Assembly: GCF_012277275.1 (NCBI RefSeq)
Contig: NZ_CP051155.1
Coordinates: forward strand, 1,674,001 to 1,738,000
Length of the DNA stretch: 64,000 nucleotides
Direction: 5' to 3'
DNA from: Gephyromycinifex aptenodytis
Lineage (GTDB): Bacteria; Actinomycetota; Actinomycetes; Actinomycetales; Dermatophilaceae
This document shows positions 15,267 to 23,612 of this stretch, one piece after another (within the stretch, counting starts at the first letter, position 1; each line of letters begins with the position of its first letter). The translations under genes were made by a program, and so were the position numbers. Under the pieces are notes generated by a model. The model was not told the origin of the DNA and did no database searches. It saw only the letters and a program-made list of their open reading frames with translations.

Positions 15267-16802
15267 ATGAGGAGCCACATGGACCTGACGCAGGTGCTGC
15301 TGGTCCTGCTCGTCGTGGTCGTCGGCGCCCTGGTCGTGCGCCATTTCACCGGCGGGGAGCACCCCGAGGAGGTCCAGCCTCCAAGCCTCGCCCCGCCCGG
15401 CAACGAGTTGTCGATCCGCGCCCCGCTCCCCCCGCCGGTGCACACTGCCCGCCTCCAGGCCTCCGGCGCCGCCGGATCGGGCCGGACCGGACCGCTCGGT
15501 GGCCACGTCGCTGGGACGGTCGGCGCTACGGCGGGGGCCGCGCCGAACGCTGCCCACGAGCAGCAACCTGCGTCGAGTCCCGCCCAACCCGCGCCCCCCA
15601 GGGGACGGACCCGTCTTTTCGGTTTGGCCGGCACCAGCGCCGGGCACACCATTCGGGGCCCCTACGCCGTGGTCGGCTACGTCAGCAACGGGCTGGCCCC
15701 GATGAAGGACTCCATCATCGAGATCGCCGTGGTGCATACCGACGGCCGCGGCGGTATCGGTGCGGAATACAGCACCCTGCTACAGCCACCAGACGGGCAG
15801 CCGGGGGCCACGTTCCTGCACGGGCTGACTCGCAGCGAGCTGGCCCTAGCACCCACCTTCGCCCAAAACGCGCGTGACATCCTGGCGCGCCTAGACGGGC
15901 GCATCGTGGCTGCCCACCATGCCGACCTGCTTGAACAGTTCTTCGATGCGGCGCTGATGGCCGCAGGGATCCTGGTGCCGAGCCGACCTGCGCTGGACAC
16001 CTTCGCGCTGGCCACCCGTACCTTCCCCACCCGAAACCACCGGCTGACCACGCTGGCCGCCCACCTCGGACTGGACCAGCACCCGGGCCGCTCAGCGTTG
16101 GCCGACGCCCGCACCGTCACCGCGCTGCTGCCGCACATCCTGGCCCGGCACGGCGGACGGTTGCGTTACCCCTGCCCACTGCCCCCGCCGCTACCCCCAG
16201 CCGACGTCGACCTGGGCAAGGCGGCGCAGCGAGCGCACCGAACCACGCCGGCGCCAACCGGACAGGAGTGGCTATCCACACTGCTGTCCAACGTGCCCGG
16301 CGGCGCACGCGAACTCAACGACCCGCGGATCGCGTCCTACCTACAAGCGCTCACCCTCGCGTTGACCGCAGGCAGCCTCGCCACTGACGAGGTGCGCCTG
16401 CTCAGCGCTCTGATGGCGCGGGCCGGTTACAGCGCCTCCGACATTCGCGGCCTGCACGAGCGGCTGTGCGAGGCCTTGCGCGAGGCGGCGTTCGAGCATC
16501 GCCGGTTGGGGCCGAGCCAGGTCAGGCACCTGCGAGCCGCCGCGACGTCGTTGGGGTTACCGACGTACTTCGATGATTTGGTTCCGCCACCTGCTCCTGA
16601 GGCGCCCGCCCCCGGCTCGGGGTCTTTCTCACGCCCGGTCCGCAAACCGGTTCCGCCCCCGCCGCCGGCACACCTGCCGCGTTGCGGGCGCTGCCTGCAG
16701 GTGGGGCACTACACCTCGGCCTGCCCGGGGCGAAGGCGCGGACCCGCCGGCCCGGTCGGTCCGGTCGGTCCGGTCGGCCCGGTCACTCCCATCGGCGACT
16801 GA
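15267..16802 (+). CDS. Membrane-anchored pseudo-DEDDh exonuclease with TerB-like region and CCHC zinc knuckle
   Basis: The 511-residue protein starts with one transmembrane helix (residues 8-24), then a Pro/Ala/Gly linker to about 125. Residues 130-300 align with the DnaQ/DEDDh exonuclease fold ('SIIEIAVVHTDG', 'LTRSELALAPTF', 'ALDTFALATRTFP', 'SALADARTVTALL'), but the catalytic D-x-E reads G-Y-V, the motif II Asp is replaced, and the motif III His reads Arg. Residues 349-438 resemble the helical TerB-like region that follows the exonuclease domain in actinobacterial relatives. Residues 473-486 form C-x2-C-x4-H-x4-C, a zinc knuckle, and the end is a GPV repeat. It probably binds nucleic acid at the membrane without cutting. 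GGAGGAG precedes the chosen ATG; in-frame ATGs at 15240 and 15279 are alternatives. Confidence 0.8.
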   Translation: MRSHMDLTQVLLVLLVVVVGALVVRHFTGGEHPEEVQPPSLAPPGNELSIRAPLPPPVHTARLQASGAAGSGRTGPLGGHVAGTVGATAGAAPNAAHEQQPASSPAQPAPPRGRTRLFGLAGTSAGHTIRGPYAVVGYVSNGLAPMKDSIIEIAVVHTDGRGGIGAEYSTLLQPPDGQPGATFLHGLTRSELALAPTFAQNARDILARLDGRIVAAHHADLLEQFFDAALMAAGILVPSRPALDTFALATRTFPTRNHRLTTLAAHLGLDQHPGRSALADARTVTALLPHILARHGGRLRYPCPLPPPLPPADVDLGKAAQRAHRTTPAPTGQEWLSTLLSNVPGGARELNDPRIASYLQALTLALTAGSLATDEVRLLSALMARAGYSASDIRGLHERLCEALREAAFEHRRLGPSQVRHLRAAATSLGLPTYFDDLVPPPAPEAPAPGSGSFSRPVRKPVPPPPPAHLPRCGRCLQVGHYTSACPGRRRGPAGPVGPVGPVGPVTPIGD

Positions 16803-16972
16803 CCCGCACCGCGGGGCCCCGCGCCCGGCATGAGATCGCGCCGCCCGGGCCCGGCGCCGCGGGCAACTGCAGCGGCGAGTCCGTCGTCACCGCAGCACTG
16901 GGCGGCTCACTTTGTGGGAAAGCGAGAAATGCACGAACGTAGGGGTATTCGTCCCTACTAAGGAGTCTGCCC

Positions 16973-17608
16973 ATGCGCCGTCATCTCGTCACCGCTGTCA
17001 CGATCGCTGGTTTGCTCACCGCTGCCGGGTGTTCGTCCCAAGACGCGGCCGTGCCCTCCGACCAGGCAGCCGCCACTGCCGCTGCCACTGCCACCGCCAC
17101 TGATGAAGAGGCCCCTGACGCGACTGCGACCCTCAAGGACGCCGCCGGCAAGGAGGTCGGCACGGTGGAGTTCTCCGACGTCGACGGCAGCTCCACCGAA
17201 ATCTCCGTCACCGTCGAGGGGCTCACCCCCGGCTTCCACGGCCTGCACCTGCACACCACCGGCAAGTGCGAGCCGAACTCCGCAGACCCCAAGGACGCCG
17301 CCAAGACCGGTGACTTCCTTTCCGCCGGTGGGCACCTGGCGGGCGAGGGGGCAGACCACCCCGAGCACGCCGGTGACCTGCCCACGCTGTACGTCGGCAA
17401 GAACGGCATCGGGGAACTGACCGCGCTCACCGACCGGGTCACGATGCAGGATCTCCAGGACGGCGACGGCACCTCGGTGATGATCCACTCCGGCTCCGAC
17501 AACTACGCCAACATCCCCACCCGCTACGCCGCCACCGGCGCGGATGAGATGACCAAGAAGGCCGGCGACGGCGGCGAGCGCATCGCCTGCGGCGTCGTGG
17601 AGAAGTAA
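16973..17608 (+). CDS. sodC: Cu/Zn superoxide dismutase lipoprotein
   Basis: SodC converts superoxide to hydrogen peroxide and oxygen outside the membrane. The 211-residue precursor has a lipobox 'LLTAAGCSS' so it is lipid-anchored at Cys20, an Ala/Thr linker, then the beta-barrel with metal-ligand histidines in 'GFHGLHLHTTGKC', 'GGHLAGEGADHPEHAGDLP' and 'SVMIHSGSDN'. Cysteines in 'GKCEPN' and 'IACGVVEK' fit the conserved disulfide. AAGGAG precedes the ATG. The gene stands alone and ends at a strong hairpin shared with the converging ABC transporter operon. Confidence 0.94.
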   Translation: MRRHLVTAVTIAGLLTAAGCSSQDAAVPSDQAAATAAATATATDEEAPDATATLKDAAGKEVGTVEFSDVDGSSTEISVTVEGLTPGFHGLHLHTTGKCEPNSADPKDAAKTGDFLSAGGHLAGEGADHPEHAGDLPTLYVGKNGIGELTALTDRVTMQDLQDGDGTSVMIHSGSDNYANIPTRYAATGADEMTKKAGDGGERIACGVVEK

Positions 17609-17625
17609 TACCCAGAGCGCGCACC

Positions 17626-17691
17626 AACGGCGGGGACGCCACACCGCAAACGGCCTACCAGCAGCCGTTCCCGGTGGGTGTCCCCGCCGTT
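17626..17691. terminator. Nested hairpin, probable bidirectional terminator
   Basis: AACGGCGGGGAC at 17626-17637 pairs exactly with GTCCCCGCCGTT at 17680-17691. Inside it a second stem, AACGGC at 17649-17654 with GCCGTT at 17664-17669, is nested. It lies between sodC and the converging ABC ATPase gene. Confidence 0.75.
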
Positions 17692-17704
17692 GTCGTGTGC
17701 GCTC

Positions 17705-18499
17705 TCAGCCGCCGAGCAGGGTCCGATCCGAAAGCTCCGCGCCGCGGACCTCTTCGAAGGCAGCCAGCAGGTCCGGGATGGTCGCGTTGGCTTTTCGTTC
17801 CCCGCTGATGTCCACGACGATCTCGCCGTCGTGCATCATCACCAGCCGGTCCCCCAGGTGCAGGGCCTGCTCCATGTTGTGGGTGACCATCAACGTCGCC
17901 GGGTGGTGCCGCTCCAGCACTGCTTCGGTGAGGCGGACCACCAGAGCCGCACGCTGCGGATCCAACGCGGCCGTGTGCTCGTCGAGCAGCAGGATCTTCG
18001 GTTCGGAGAAGGTGGCCATCAGCAAACTCAACGCCTGCCGTTGCCCTCCGGAGAGAGTGCCGACGCGGGTGTCCAGCCGATCCTCCAGGCCTTGTTCGAG
18101 GCTGGCCAGCTCTTCGACGAACACTTTGCGGCGGGCTTTGGTGACCCCGCGGCGCAACCCGCGGCGACCGCCGCGACTGTAGGCGACCGCCAAGTTCTCC
18201 TCGATGGTCATCTCCGGCGCCGTGCCGGCCCGCGGGTCCTGGAAGACGTGGCCGATGAAGCGGGCCCGGGCGTGGTCCGAGAGGCCGGTGACGTCGCGCC
18301 CGTCGATGTCGATGGTGCCTGAGTCCGGGGTGAGCTTGCCGGAGATCGCGCCCAGCAAGGTCGATTTACCGGCGCCGTTGGAGCCGATGATCGTGACGAA
18401 CTCGCCTGGCTCCAGGTGCAGATCGACACCTCGAAGGGCGCGCTTCTCGTTGACCGTGCCCGGATAGAAGGTCTTGGTGACCCCACGGATCGTCAGCAC
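17705..18499 (-). CDS. ABC importer ATP-binding protein (TrpXYZ/COG1101 type)
   Basis: The 264-residue ATPase has Walker A 'GSNGAGKSTLL', the signature 'TLSGGQRQALSLL', Walker B 'ILLLDEHTAALDP' and the H-loop 'MVTHNMEQALHLGD'. The LDEHTAALDP form is characteristic of the family that works with COG4120 permeases and COG2984 binding proteins, and both genes follow in order (upstream on this strand). It energises uptake from the cytoplasmic face. One base separates it from the permease gene, so the three form one operon. Confidence 0.92.
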   Translation of the reverse strand: MLTIRGVTKTFYPGTVNEKRALRGVDLHLEPGEFVTIIGSNGAGKSTLLGAISGKLTPDSGTIDIDGRDVTGLSDHARARFIGHVFQDPRAGTAPEMTIEENLAVAYSRGGRRGLRRGVTKARRKVFVEELASLEQGLEDRLDTRVGTLSGGQRQALSLLMATFSEPKILLLDEHTAALDPQRAALVVRLTEAVLERHHPATLMVTHNMEQALHLGDRLVMMHDGEIVVDISGERKANATIPDLLAAFEEVRGAELSDRTLLGG

Positions 18500-18500
18500 T

Positions 18501-19469
18501 TCACAGCCTCCTGCCCGTGTTGGCGGCGACCTCGATGTCGTCGATGTCGTCGACGTAGTCCTGCGTGGTCAAGGTGCCGTGCGGTCCGACCGGTTTCGGC
18601 GGGGTCCGCAACCCCTTCAGCCGGGCGATGAGCCGCGTCTGCGGCGGTACCAACGCCAGGACGACCAGGGCCGCCGACATCAGTTTCATGTCGTTGGGGT
18701 CCAGACCCAGATCCATGGCCACCTGAATGGCGATGCGGTACAGCACCGAGCCGAGCACGACGGCGAACGCCGCGATGACCACGGTGCGGTTCCCGAACAG
18801 CGCCTGACCGATGATCACCGAGGCGAGTCCGGCGATGATGAGCCCGACTCCCATCGAGATGTCAGCGAAGCCCTGGTATTGGGCCACGATGGCCCCGGCT
18901 AAGCCCACGAGCCCATTGGACAAGGCCAGACCGAGGATCTTCTGCCGATCGGTAGCGATACCGAAACTTCTTGCCATCACCTCGTTCTCGCCGGTGGCCT
19001 GCATCGCCAGGCCCAGATCGGTACGCAGGAACCAGACGATGATGAAAGTGGCGAGAATCGCGAAGGCCGCGAAGACCCCCACCGAGACCCAGGTGCCGCT
19101 CAGGCCGTTGTCCCGCAACGGTGACATCGCCGTCACTTTGCGAAGCAGCGGGGCGTTCGCGCCGTCCATGATCCGCAGGTTGATCGAGTACAACCCGATC
19201 TGGGTGAGAATGCCGGCCAGCAGACCGTTGATGTTGCCCTTGGTGTGCAGCACCCCCGTGACGATCCCGGCGAGCAACCCGGCGCCGAAACCGGCGGCCG
19301 TGGCCAGGAACGGGTTGATGCCGCCGGTGATGAGCATGGCCGCGCAGGCCGCGCCCGTGGTGAAACTGCCGTCGACGGTGAGGTCTGGGAAATCCAGGAT
19401 GCGGAAGGTCAGATATACCCCGAGTGCCATGACGGCATAGAGCAGTCCCAGTTCGGTTGCGACAATCAC
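18501..19469 (-). CDS. ABC importer permease (COG4120 type)
   Basis: The 322-residue membrane protein has about eight to nine hydrophobic segments, and the family-typical stretch 'TFRILDFPDLTVDGSFTTGA' near the N-terminus, which is shared with branched-chain-type permeases. It starts at a GTG six bases downstream of the substrate-binding protein gene. It forms the channel for the importer whose ATPase and binding protein flank it. Related systems carry tryptophan, tyrosine or thiamine-like compounds, but the substrate here cannot be read from sequence. The C-terminal 40 residues are a charged cytoplasmic tail. Confidence 0.9.
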   Translation of the reverse strand: MIVATELGLLYAVMALGVYLTFRILDFPDLTVDGSFTTGAACAAMLITGGINPFLATAAGFGAGLLAGIVTGVLHTKGNINGLLAGILTQIGLYSINLRIMDGANAPLLRKVTAMSPLRDNGLSGTWVSVGVFAAFAILATFIIVWFLRTDLGLAMQATGENEVMARSFGIATDRQKILGLALSNGLVGLAGAIVAQYQGFADISMGVGLIIAGLASVIIGQALFGNRTVVIAAFAVVLGSVLYRIAIQVAMDLGLDPNDMKLMSAALVVLALVPPQTRLIARLKGLRTPPKPVGPHGTLTTQDYVDDIDDIEVAANTGRRL

Positions 19470-19475
19470 CGGCGC

Positions 19476-20465
19476 CTACTCGATGACGGTGTCGGCGCGG
19501 GAGACCAGAGCCTCCGGCAGCGTGACACCGGCGGCCTTGGCGGCCTTGGGGTTGACGATGAGCTGGAGTTCTTCTTGGCGCTCGATGGGCATGGTGGCGG
19601 GGTCGGCGCCGCCGAGCACCTTCACTGCCATCTCGCCGGTCTGGTAGCCGAGCTTCTCGTAATCGATGCCGTAGGTGGCCATTCCGCCACGCTTGACGCT
19701 GTCACCCTCGGCAGTGACGACCGGGATCTTGGCGGTCGCGGCGGCCTGCAGCAACGACTCGATCGAGGAGACCACGGTGTTGTCGGTGGGCACGAAGATC
19801 GCGTCGACGTCCAGAGAGTTCGCGGCCTGCTGGACCTCGGCGGAGTTGGTCACCGTGACGGGTTTGATCGTCAGCCCGAGCGCCGGGGCTGCTTTGGTCG
19901 CCAGGTCGACCTGCACCTGGGAGTTGACCTCACCAGAGCTGTAGACGATGCCGACGGTCTTGGCATCGGGGGCTATCTCCTTAATGAGCTTGAGCTGTTC
20001 CTCCACCGGGTTCAGGTCGGTGGTACCGGTGATATTGCCGCCGGGCTTCTCCAAGCTGTCGACCAGACCGGCCTTGACCGGGTCGGTCACCGCGGTGATC
20101 ATCACCGGCACGTCAGTGATCGCCTGGGCTGCTGCTTGCGCGGTGGGGGTGGCGATCGCCAGCACGAGGTCCTTCTTGGCGAACTTCGTCGCGATGGAGG
20201 TCGCGGTCGCCTGATCGCCCTGCGCGTTCTGCTCTTCGTACTCGGCCTTGATCCCGCCGTCGGCGATGGCCTTCTTGAAACCCTCACGTGCGGCGTCCAA
20301 GGAGGGGTGGGTGACGATCTGGGTGATGCCGATTTCGACGGTCTTCCCCTCGGGAGCAGCAGTGCCGGATGGCTCGGAGCTGTCTTGAGCGCCGCCGCAG
20401 GCAGCGAGCGCGAGGGTGCCCGCAAGCAGACCGGGCAGGAGGGCAAATCTAGGCAGACGCGACAT
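19476..20465 (-). CDS. ABC importer substrate-binding lipoprotein (TrpX/COG2984 type)
   Basis: The 329-residue precursor has a signal peptide with lipobox 'GTLALAACGG', so it should be anchored outside the membrane. The mature part matches the TrpX-type periplasmic-binding fold: 'GITQIVTHPSLDAAREGFKKA', 'SIATKFAKKDLVLAIATPTA' and 'DAIFVPTDNTVVSSIESLLQ'. I chose the ATG at 20465 behind AAAGGAC; an earlier in-frame start would add a non-signal stretch. It is first in the three-gene operon. The ligand is not predictable beyond a small aromatic or similar molecule. Confidence 0.92.
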   Translation of the reverse strand: MSRLPRFALLPGLLAGTLALAACGGAQDSSEPSGTAAPEGKTVEIGITQIVTHPSLDAAREGFKKAIADGGIKAEYEEQNAQGDQATATSIATKFAKKDLVLAIATPTAQAAAQAITDVPVMITAVTDPVKAGLVDSLEKPGGNITGTTDLNPVEEQLKLIKEIAPDAKTVGIVYSSGEVNSQVQVDLATKAAPALGLTIKPVTVTNSAEVQQAANSLDVDAIFVPTDNTVVSSIESLLQAAATAKIPVVTAEGDSVKRGGMATYGIDYEKLGYQTGEMAVKVLGGADPATMPIERQEELQLIVNPKAAKAAGVTLPEALVSRADTVIE

Positions 20466-20585
20466 GGCGGGTCCTTTCGTGCTGGGGTGCCCGCAAACTA
20501 TCGGTGAAACCCACCCCACCCGCCGGGATTGCGTTACCTAGGTCACATCCGCTCGCTCAGTTGACACTCTCACGCGATGAGCGGC

Positions 20586-22358
20586 TCATTGGCCGCCGCG
20601 GTAGATGGTGGCCTCCCAAGGGCGGAAGGTGCCGCGCGGCGGGCCCGGATCGGGATAGTTGCCGAGCAGCACCGGCGCCTCGATCCAGTCCGCAAAGGCG
20701 GTAACCGGGAGCTCGTGCGGTTCGCTGGACAGGTTCGCAACGACGAGCAACTCCTGCCCCTGATGCGATCTGGTGAATGTGTAGAAGTGGGGGTCGTCCG
20801 GCAGCAGCATCGTGAAGTCGCCATGCGCGATGACCGCCTCGCGGTGCCGCAGGTCGATGAGGCGCCGGTAGTGGGCCAGTACCGAGGACGGGTCCGCTGC
20901 TTGGGCGACCACGTTGATCTGGTCATGGTTGGGGTTGAGCGCCAGCCACGGCGTGCCGGCGGTGAAGCCCGCGTGCTGGCTGCCGTCCCACTGCATCGGG
21001 GTGCGGGCGTTGTCGCGGCCCTTGGCCAGGATGCCTTCCCAACCGGCGGCCAGGTCACCACCGCCGGCTTCCAGTTCGGCGTAGAAGTTGAGCGATTCGA
21101 TGTCGCGCACCTGCTCGATGCCGGTGAACGGCATGTTCGTCATGCCGATCTCCTCGCCCTGGTAGATGTAGGGCGTGCCGCGGTGCAGGTGCAGCACGGT
21201 TGCGAGCGCCTTGGCTGACAGTTCACGCCACCGCGGGCTGTCATCGCCGAACCGGCTCACGGCCCGCGGTTGGTCGTGGTTGTTCCAGTACAGGCTGTTC
21301 CAGCCGACCTGGGCCAGGCCGTCCTGCCAACGAGCCAAGGTCGCCTTGAGCTGGACCAGGTCCAGGGGCGCCAGGTCGAATTTTCCGCCGGGTCCCTCGT
21401 CCAGACTGACGTGCTCGAACTGGAAGACCATGTCGACCTCACGGCCTGCCGGGTCGGTGAAGGCACGTGCCTGCTCCACGGTGACGCCGGGCATCTCCCC
21501 GACCGTCAGGAACCCACCTTGTCTGTCGGCGAAGACCTGCTCGTGCATCTCGCGCAGGAACTCGTGGATCCGGGGGCCGCACAGGTAGAACGGGCTGCCG
21601 TCTCCCAGGGCGGCGCCGGGTAACTGCGGCCCGTCAGCGAGTTCGCCGTTCGGGCCGACCACCTTGGAGATGAGGTTGATGACGTCCATCCGGAAGCCGT
21701 CGACGCCGCGCTCCAGCCAACCCCGCATCATCGCGTACACGGCCGCCCGGACCTGGGGGTTCTCCCAGTTCAGATCGGGTTGTCTGCGGCTGAACAGGTG
21801 CAGGTAGTACTCCTGGGAAGCCTCGTCCCACTCCCATGCCGGGCCGGAGAAGAACGAGGCCCAGTTCGTCGGTTCAGCGCCGGGAGTGCCGCCTTGGAAG
21901 CCGGGGCGCGCGGGCCGCCACCAGTACCAGTCACGTTTGGCCGAGCCGGGGTCGGAGCGCGCTTCGCGGAACCAAGGGTGCTCGTCTGAGGTGTGGTTGA
22001 CGACCAGATCCATGACGAGCTTGATGCCGCGTTCGTGCAGTCCGGCGATGAGGGCGTCGATGTCGGCCAGCGAACCGAACAGCGGGTCGATGTCCTCGTA
22101 GTCGCTGATGTCGTAACCGTTGTCGTCCATCGGGGAGCGGTACACCGGGGAGAGCCAGACAACGTCGACGCCGAGGTCGCTCAAGTGATCCAGCCGCGAC
22201 AAGATGCCCGGCAGATCCCCGACACCATCACCGTCAGAATCGGCGAAGCTGCGCGGATAGATCTGATAGACCACCGCGCTCTTCCACCAGTCGCGCTCGG
22301 CGACGGAGTCCGAAGCAAGCCTCGGGTCAGGCGTGGGGTCGTCGGCAGGAGTGCTCAC
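20586..22358 (-). CDS. GH13 alpha-glucosidase (oligo-1,6-glucosidase type)
   Basis: The 590-residue enzyme is a glycoside hydrolase family 13 protein that releases glucose from short alpha-glucans or sucrose/trehalose-type sugars. Conserved regions are 'VVYQIYPRSFADSDGDGVGD' at the N-terminus, 'LVMDLVVNHTSDEHPWF', 'GVDGFRMDVINLISK' with the nucleophile Asp, 'FLTVGEMPGV' with the acid/base Glu and 'LYWNNHDQPRAVSRFGDD' with the third catalytic Asp. No signal peptide is seen, so it should be cytoplasmic. It starts at a GTG. It stands alone with no sugar transporter next to it, and is divergent from the alcohol dehydrogenase gene. Confidence 0.93.
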   Translation of the reverse strand: MSTPADDPTPDPRLASDSVAERDWWKSAVVYQIYPRSFADSDGDGVGDLPGILSRLDHLSDLGVDVVWLSPVYRSPMDDNGYDISDYEDIDPLFGSLADIDALIAGLHERGIKLVMDLVVNHTSDEHPWFREARSDPGSAKRDWYWWRPARPGFQGGTPGAEPTNWASFFSGPAWEWDEASQEYYLHLFSRRQPDLNWENPQVRAAVYAMMRGWLERGVDGFRMDVINLISKVVGPNGELADGPQLPGAALGDGSPFYLCGPRIHEFLREMHEQVFADRQGGFLTVGEMPGVTVEQARAFTDPAGREVDMVFQFEHVSLDEGPGGKFDLAPLDLVQLKATLARWQDGLAQVGWNSLYWNNHDQPRAVSRFGDDSPRWRELSAKALATVLHLHRGTPYIYQGEEIGMTNMPFTGIEQVRDIESLNFYAELEAGGGDLAAGWEGILAKGRDNARTPMQWDGSQHAGFTAGTPWLALNPNHDQINVVAQAADPSSVLAHYRRLIDLRHREAVIAHGDFTMLLPDDPHFYTFTRSHQGQELLVVANLSSEPHELPVTAFADWIEAPVLLGNYPDPGPPRGTFRPWEATIYRGGQ

Positions 22359-22549
22359 CTGTCCGAGCCTCGCATGCCGGTGGGCCGGGTACTAGCGGCG
22401 CCTGGAACGGCTCGCGTGCATCGCCGCCAATCGAGCGCGAAGTTGTGTCCTTCGCCTCACGCTGCGCACAACGGGCACCCCCGGGGGGCGCGCTTTTGGC
22501 CGGACAAAGGTAGACCTTAGTCATCTGATCGCGACCCAAGGAGGCGGCT

Positions 22550-23593
22550 ATGACCGCGATGATGCTCGCTGAACGATTCACCGCAGAAACCCGCAAGGTC
22601 ACGTTGGAGCAGATCCCGATCCCCACCCCTGGCCCCGGCCAGGTACGGGTCAAGGTCGAGTACTGCGGAATCTGCCATTCCGACCTGTCGTTGATCGACG
22701 GCAACTTCCCGGCGATGCTGCCGGTGGTCACCCAGGGCCACGAGGTCAGCGGCTACATCGACGAGCTGGGCCCAGGAGTGCACGGCTGGCAGGTCGGCGA
22801 CCCGGTCATCCCCTCCGCCGGGCGTGCCTGCACCCGATGCCGCAATTGTCGGCGCGGAAACTTCGCCGACTGCCTCAACCTGCAGTTGATGGCGTTCAAC
22901 TTCGACGGTGGCTGGGCCGAGTATGTGTTGACCTCCGCTACCGGCCTGACCCGGGTGCCGGATGGGGTGCCGATGGATCAGGCGGCGATCCTGGCCGACG
23001 CGGTCTCCACACCGTTCGCTGCGGTGGTGCGCACCGCCCAGGTTCACCTCGGCAACGCGGTCGGGGTGTGGGGCCTGGGCGGGGTCGGAAGCCACCTCAT
23101 CCAACTAGCCAAGCTGGCCGGCGCGGTGCCGATCATCGGGATCGACATCAACGACGAAACGTTGGAGCGCGGCCTGCGTCTGGGCGCCGATGCCGTCTTC
23201 CGCGCTGACGACCCCGACCTGCAGAAGAAGATCTTCGACGCCACCGGCGGGCGCATGATCGACGTCGCCTTCGACGCGGTCGGGATCACCTCCACAGCCC
23301 AGCAGGCCGTGAAGTCCCTGGACGTGGAAGGAAAACTCGTCACGGTGGGGATGAGCGCCCAAGAGATGCGCGTGGGCACCTTCGCCGAGATGGCACTGCG
23401 CCGCAAACACGTCATCGGGCACCTGGGGTACAAGGTGCAGGACATTGCGATGCTGGCCGAACTCGTTTCCTACGGCCGCCTGGACTTGTCGGAGTCCATC
23501 TCGGATGTGGTGCCGTTGAGTGAGATCCATCGCGGGATCGAGATGCTGACGACTCGGGAGAGCAACCCGATCCGGATCCTCGTCAAGCCGTGA
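22550..23593 (+). CDS. Zinc-dependent alcohol dehydrogenase
   Basis: The 347-residue medium-chain dehydrogenase has the catalytic zinc ligands in 'EYCGICHSDLSLIDG' and 'TQGHEVSGYIDE', the structural zinc cysteines in 'ACTRCRNCRRGNFADC', and the Rossmann motif 'VWGLGGVGSHLIQLAK' followed by an acidic residue in 'GIDINDE', which suggests NAD rather than NADP. It oxidises alcohols or reduces aldehydes; the substrate cannot be told. AAGGAGG precedes the ATG at ideal spacing, so expression may be strong. It converges on the serine hydrolase gene. Confidence 0.93.
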   Translation: MTAMMLAERFTAETRKVTLEQIPIPTPGPGQVRVKVEYCGICHSDLSLIDGNFPAMLPVVTQGHEVSGYIDELGPGVHGWQVGDPVIPSAGRACTRCRNCRRGNFADCLNLQLMAFNFDGGWAEYVLTSATGLTRVPDGVPMDQAAILADAVSTPFAAVVRTAQVHLGNAVGVWGLGGVGSHLIQLAKLAGAVPIIGIDINDETLERGLRLGADAVFRADDPDLQKKIFDATGGRMIDVAFDAVGITSTAQQAVKSLDVEGKLVTVGMSAQEMRVGTFAEMALRRKHVIGHLGYKVQDIAMLAELVSYGRLDLSESISDVVPLSEIHRGIEMLTTRESNPIRILVKP

Positions 23594-23612
23594 CCGCCAC
23601 CGCGGGAGCCGC

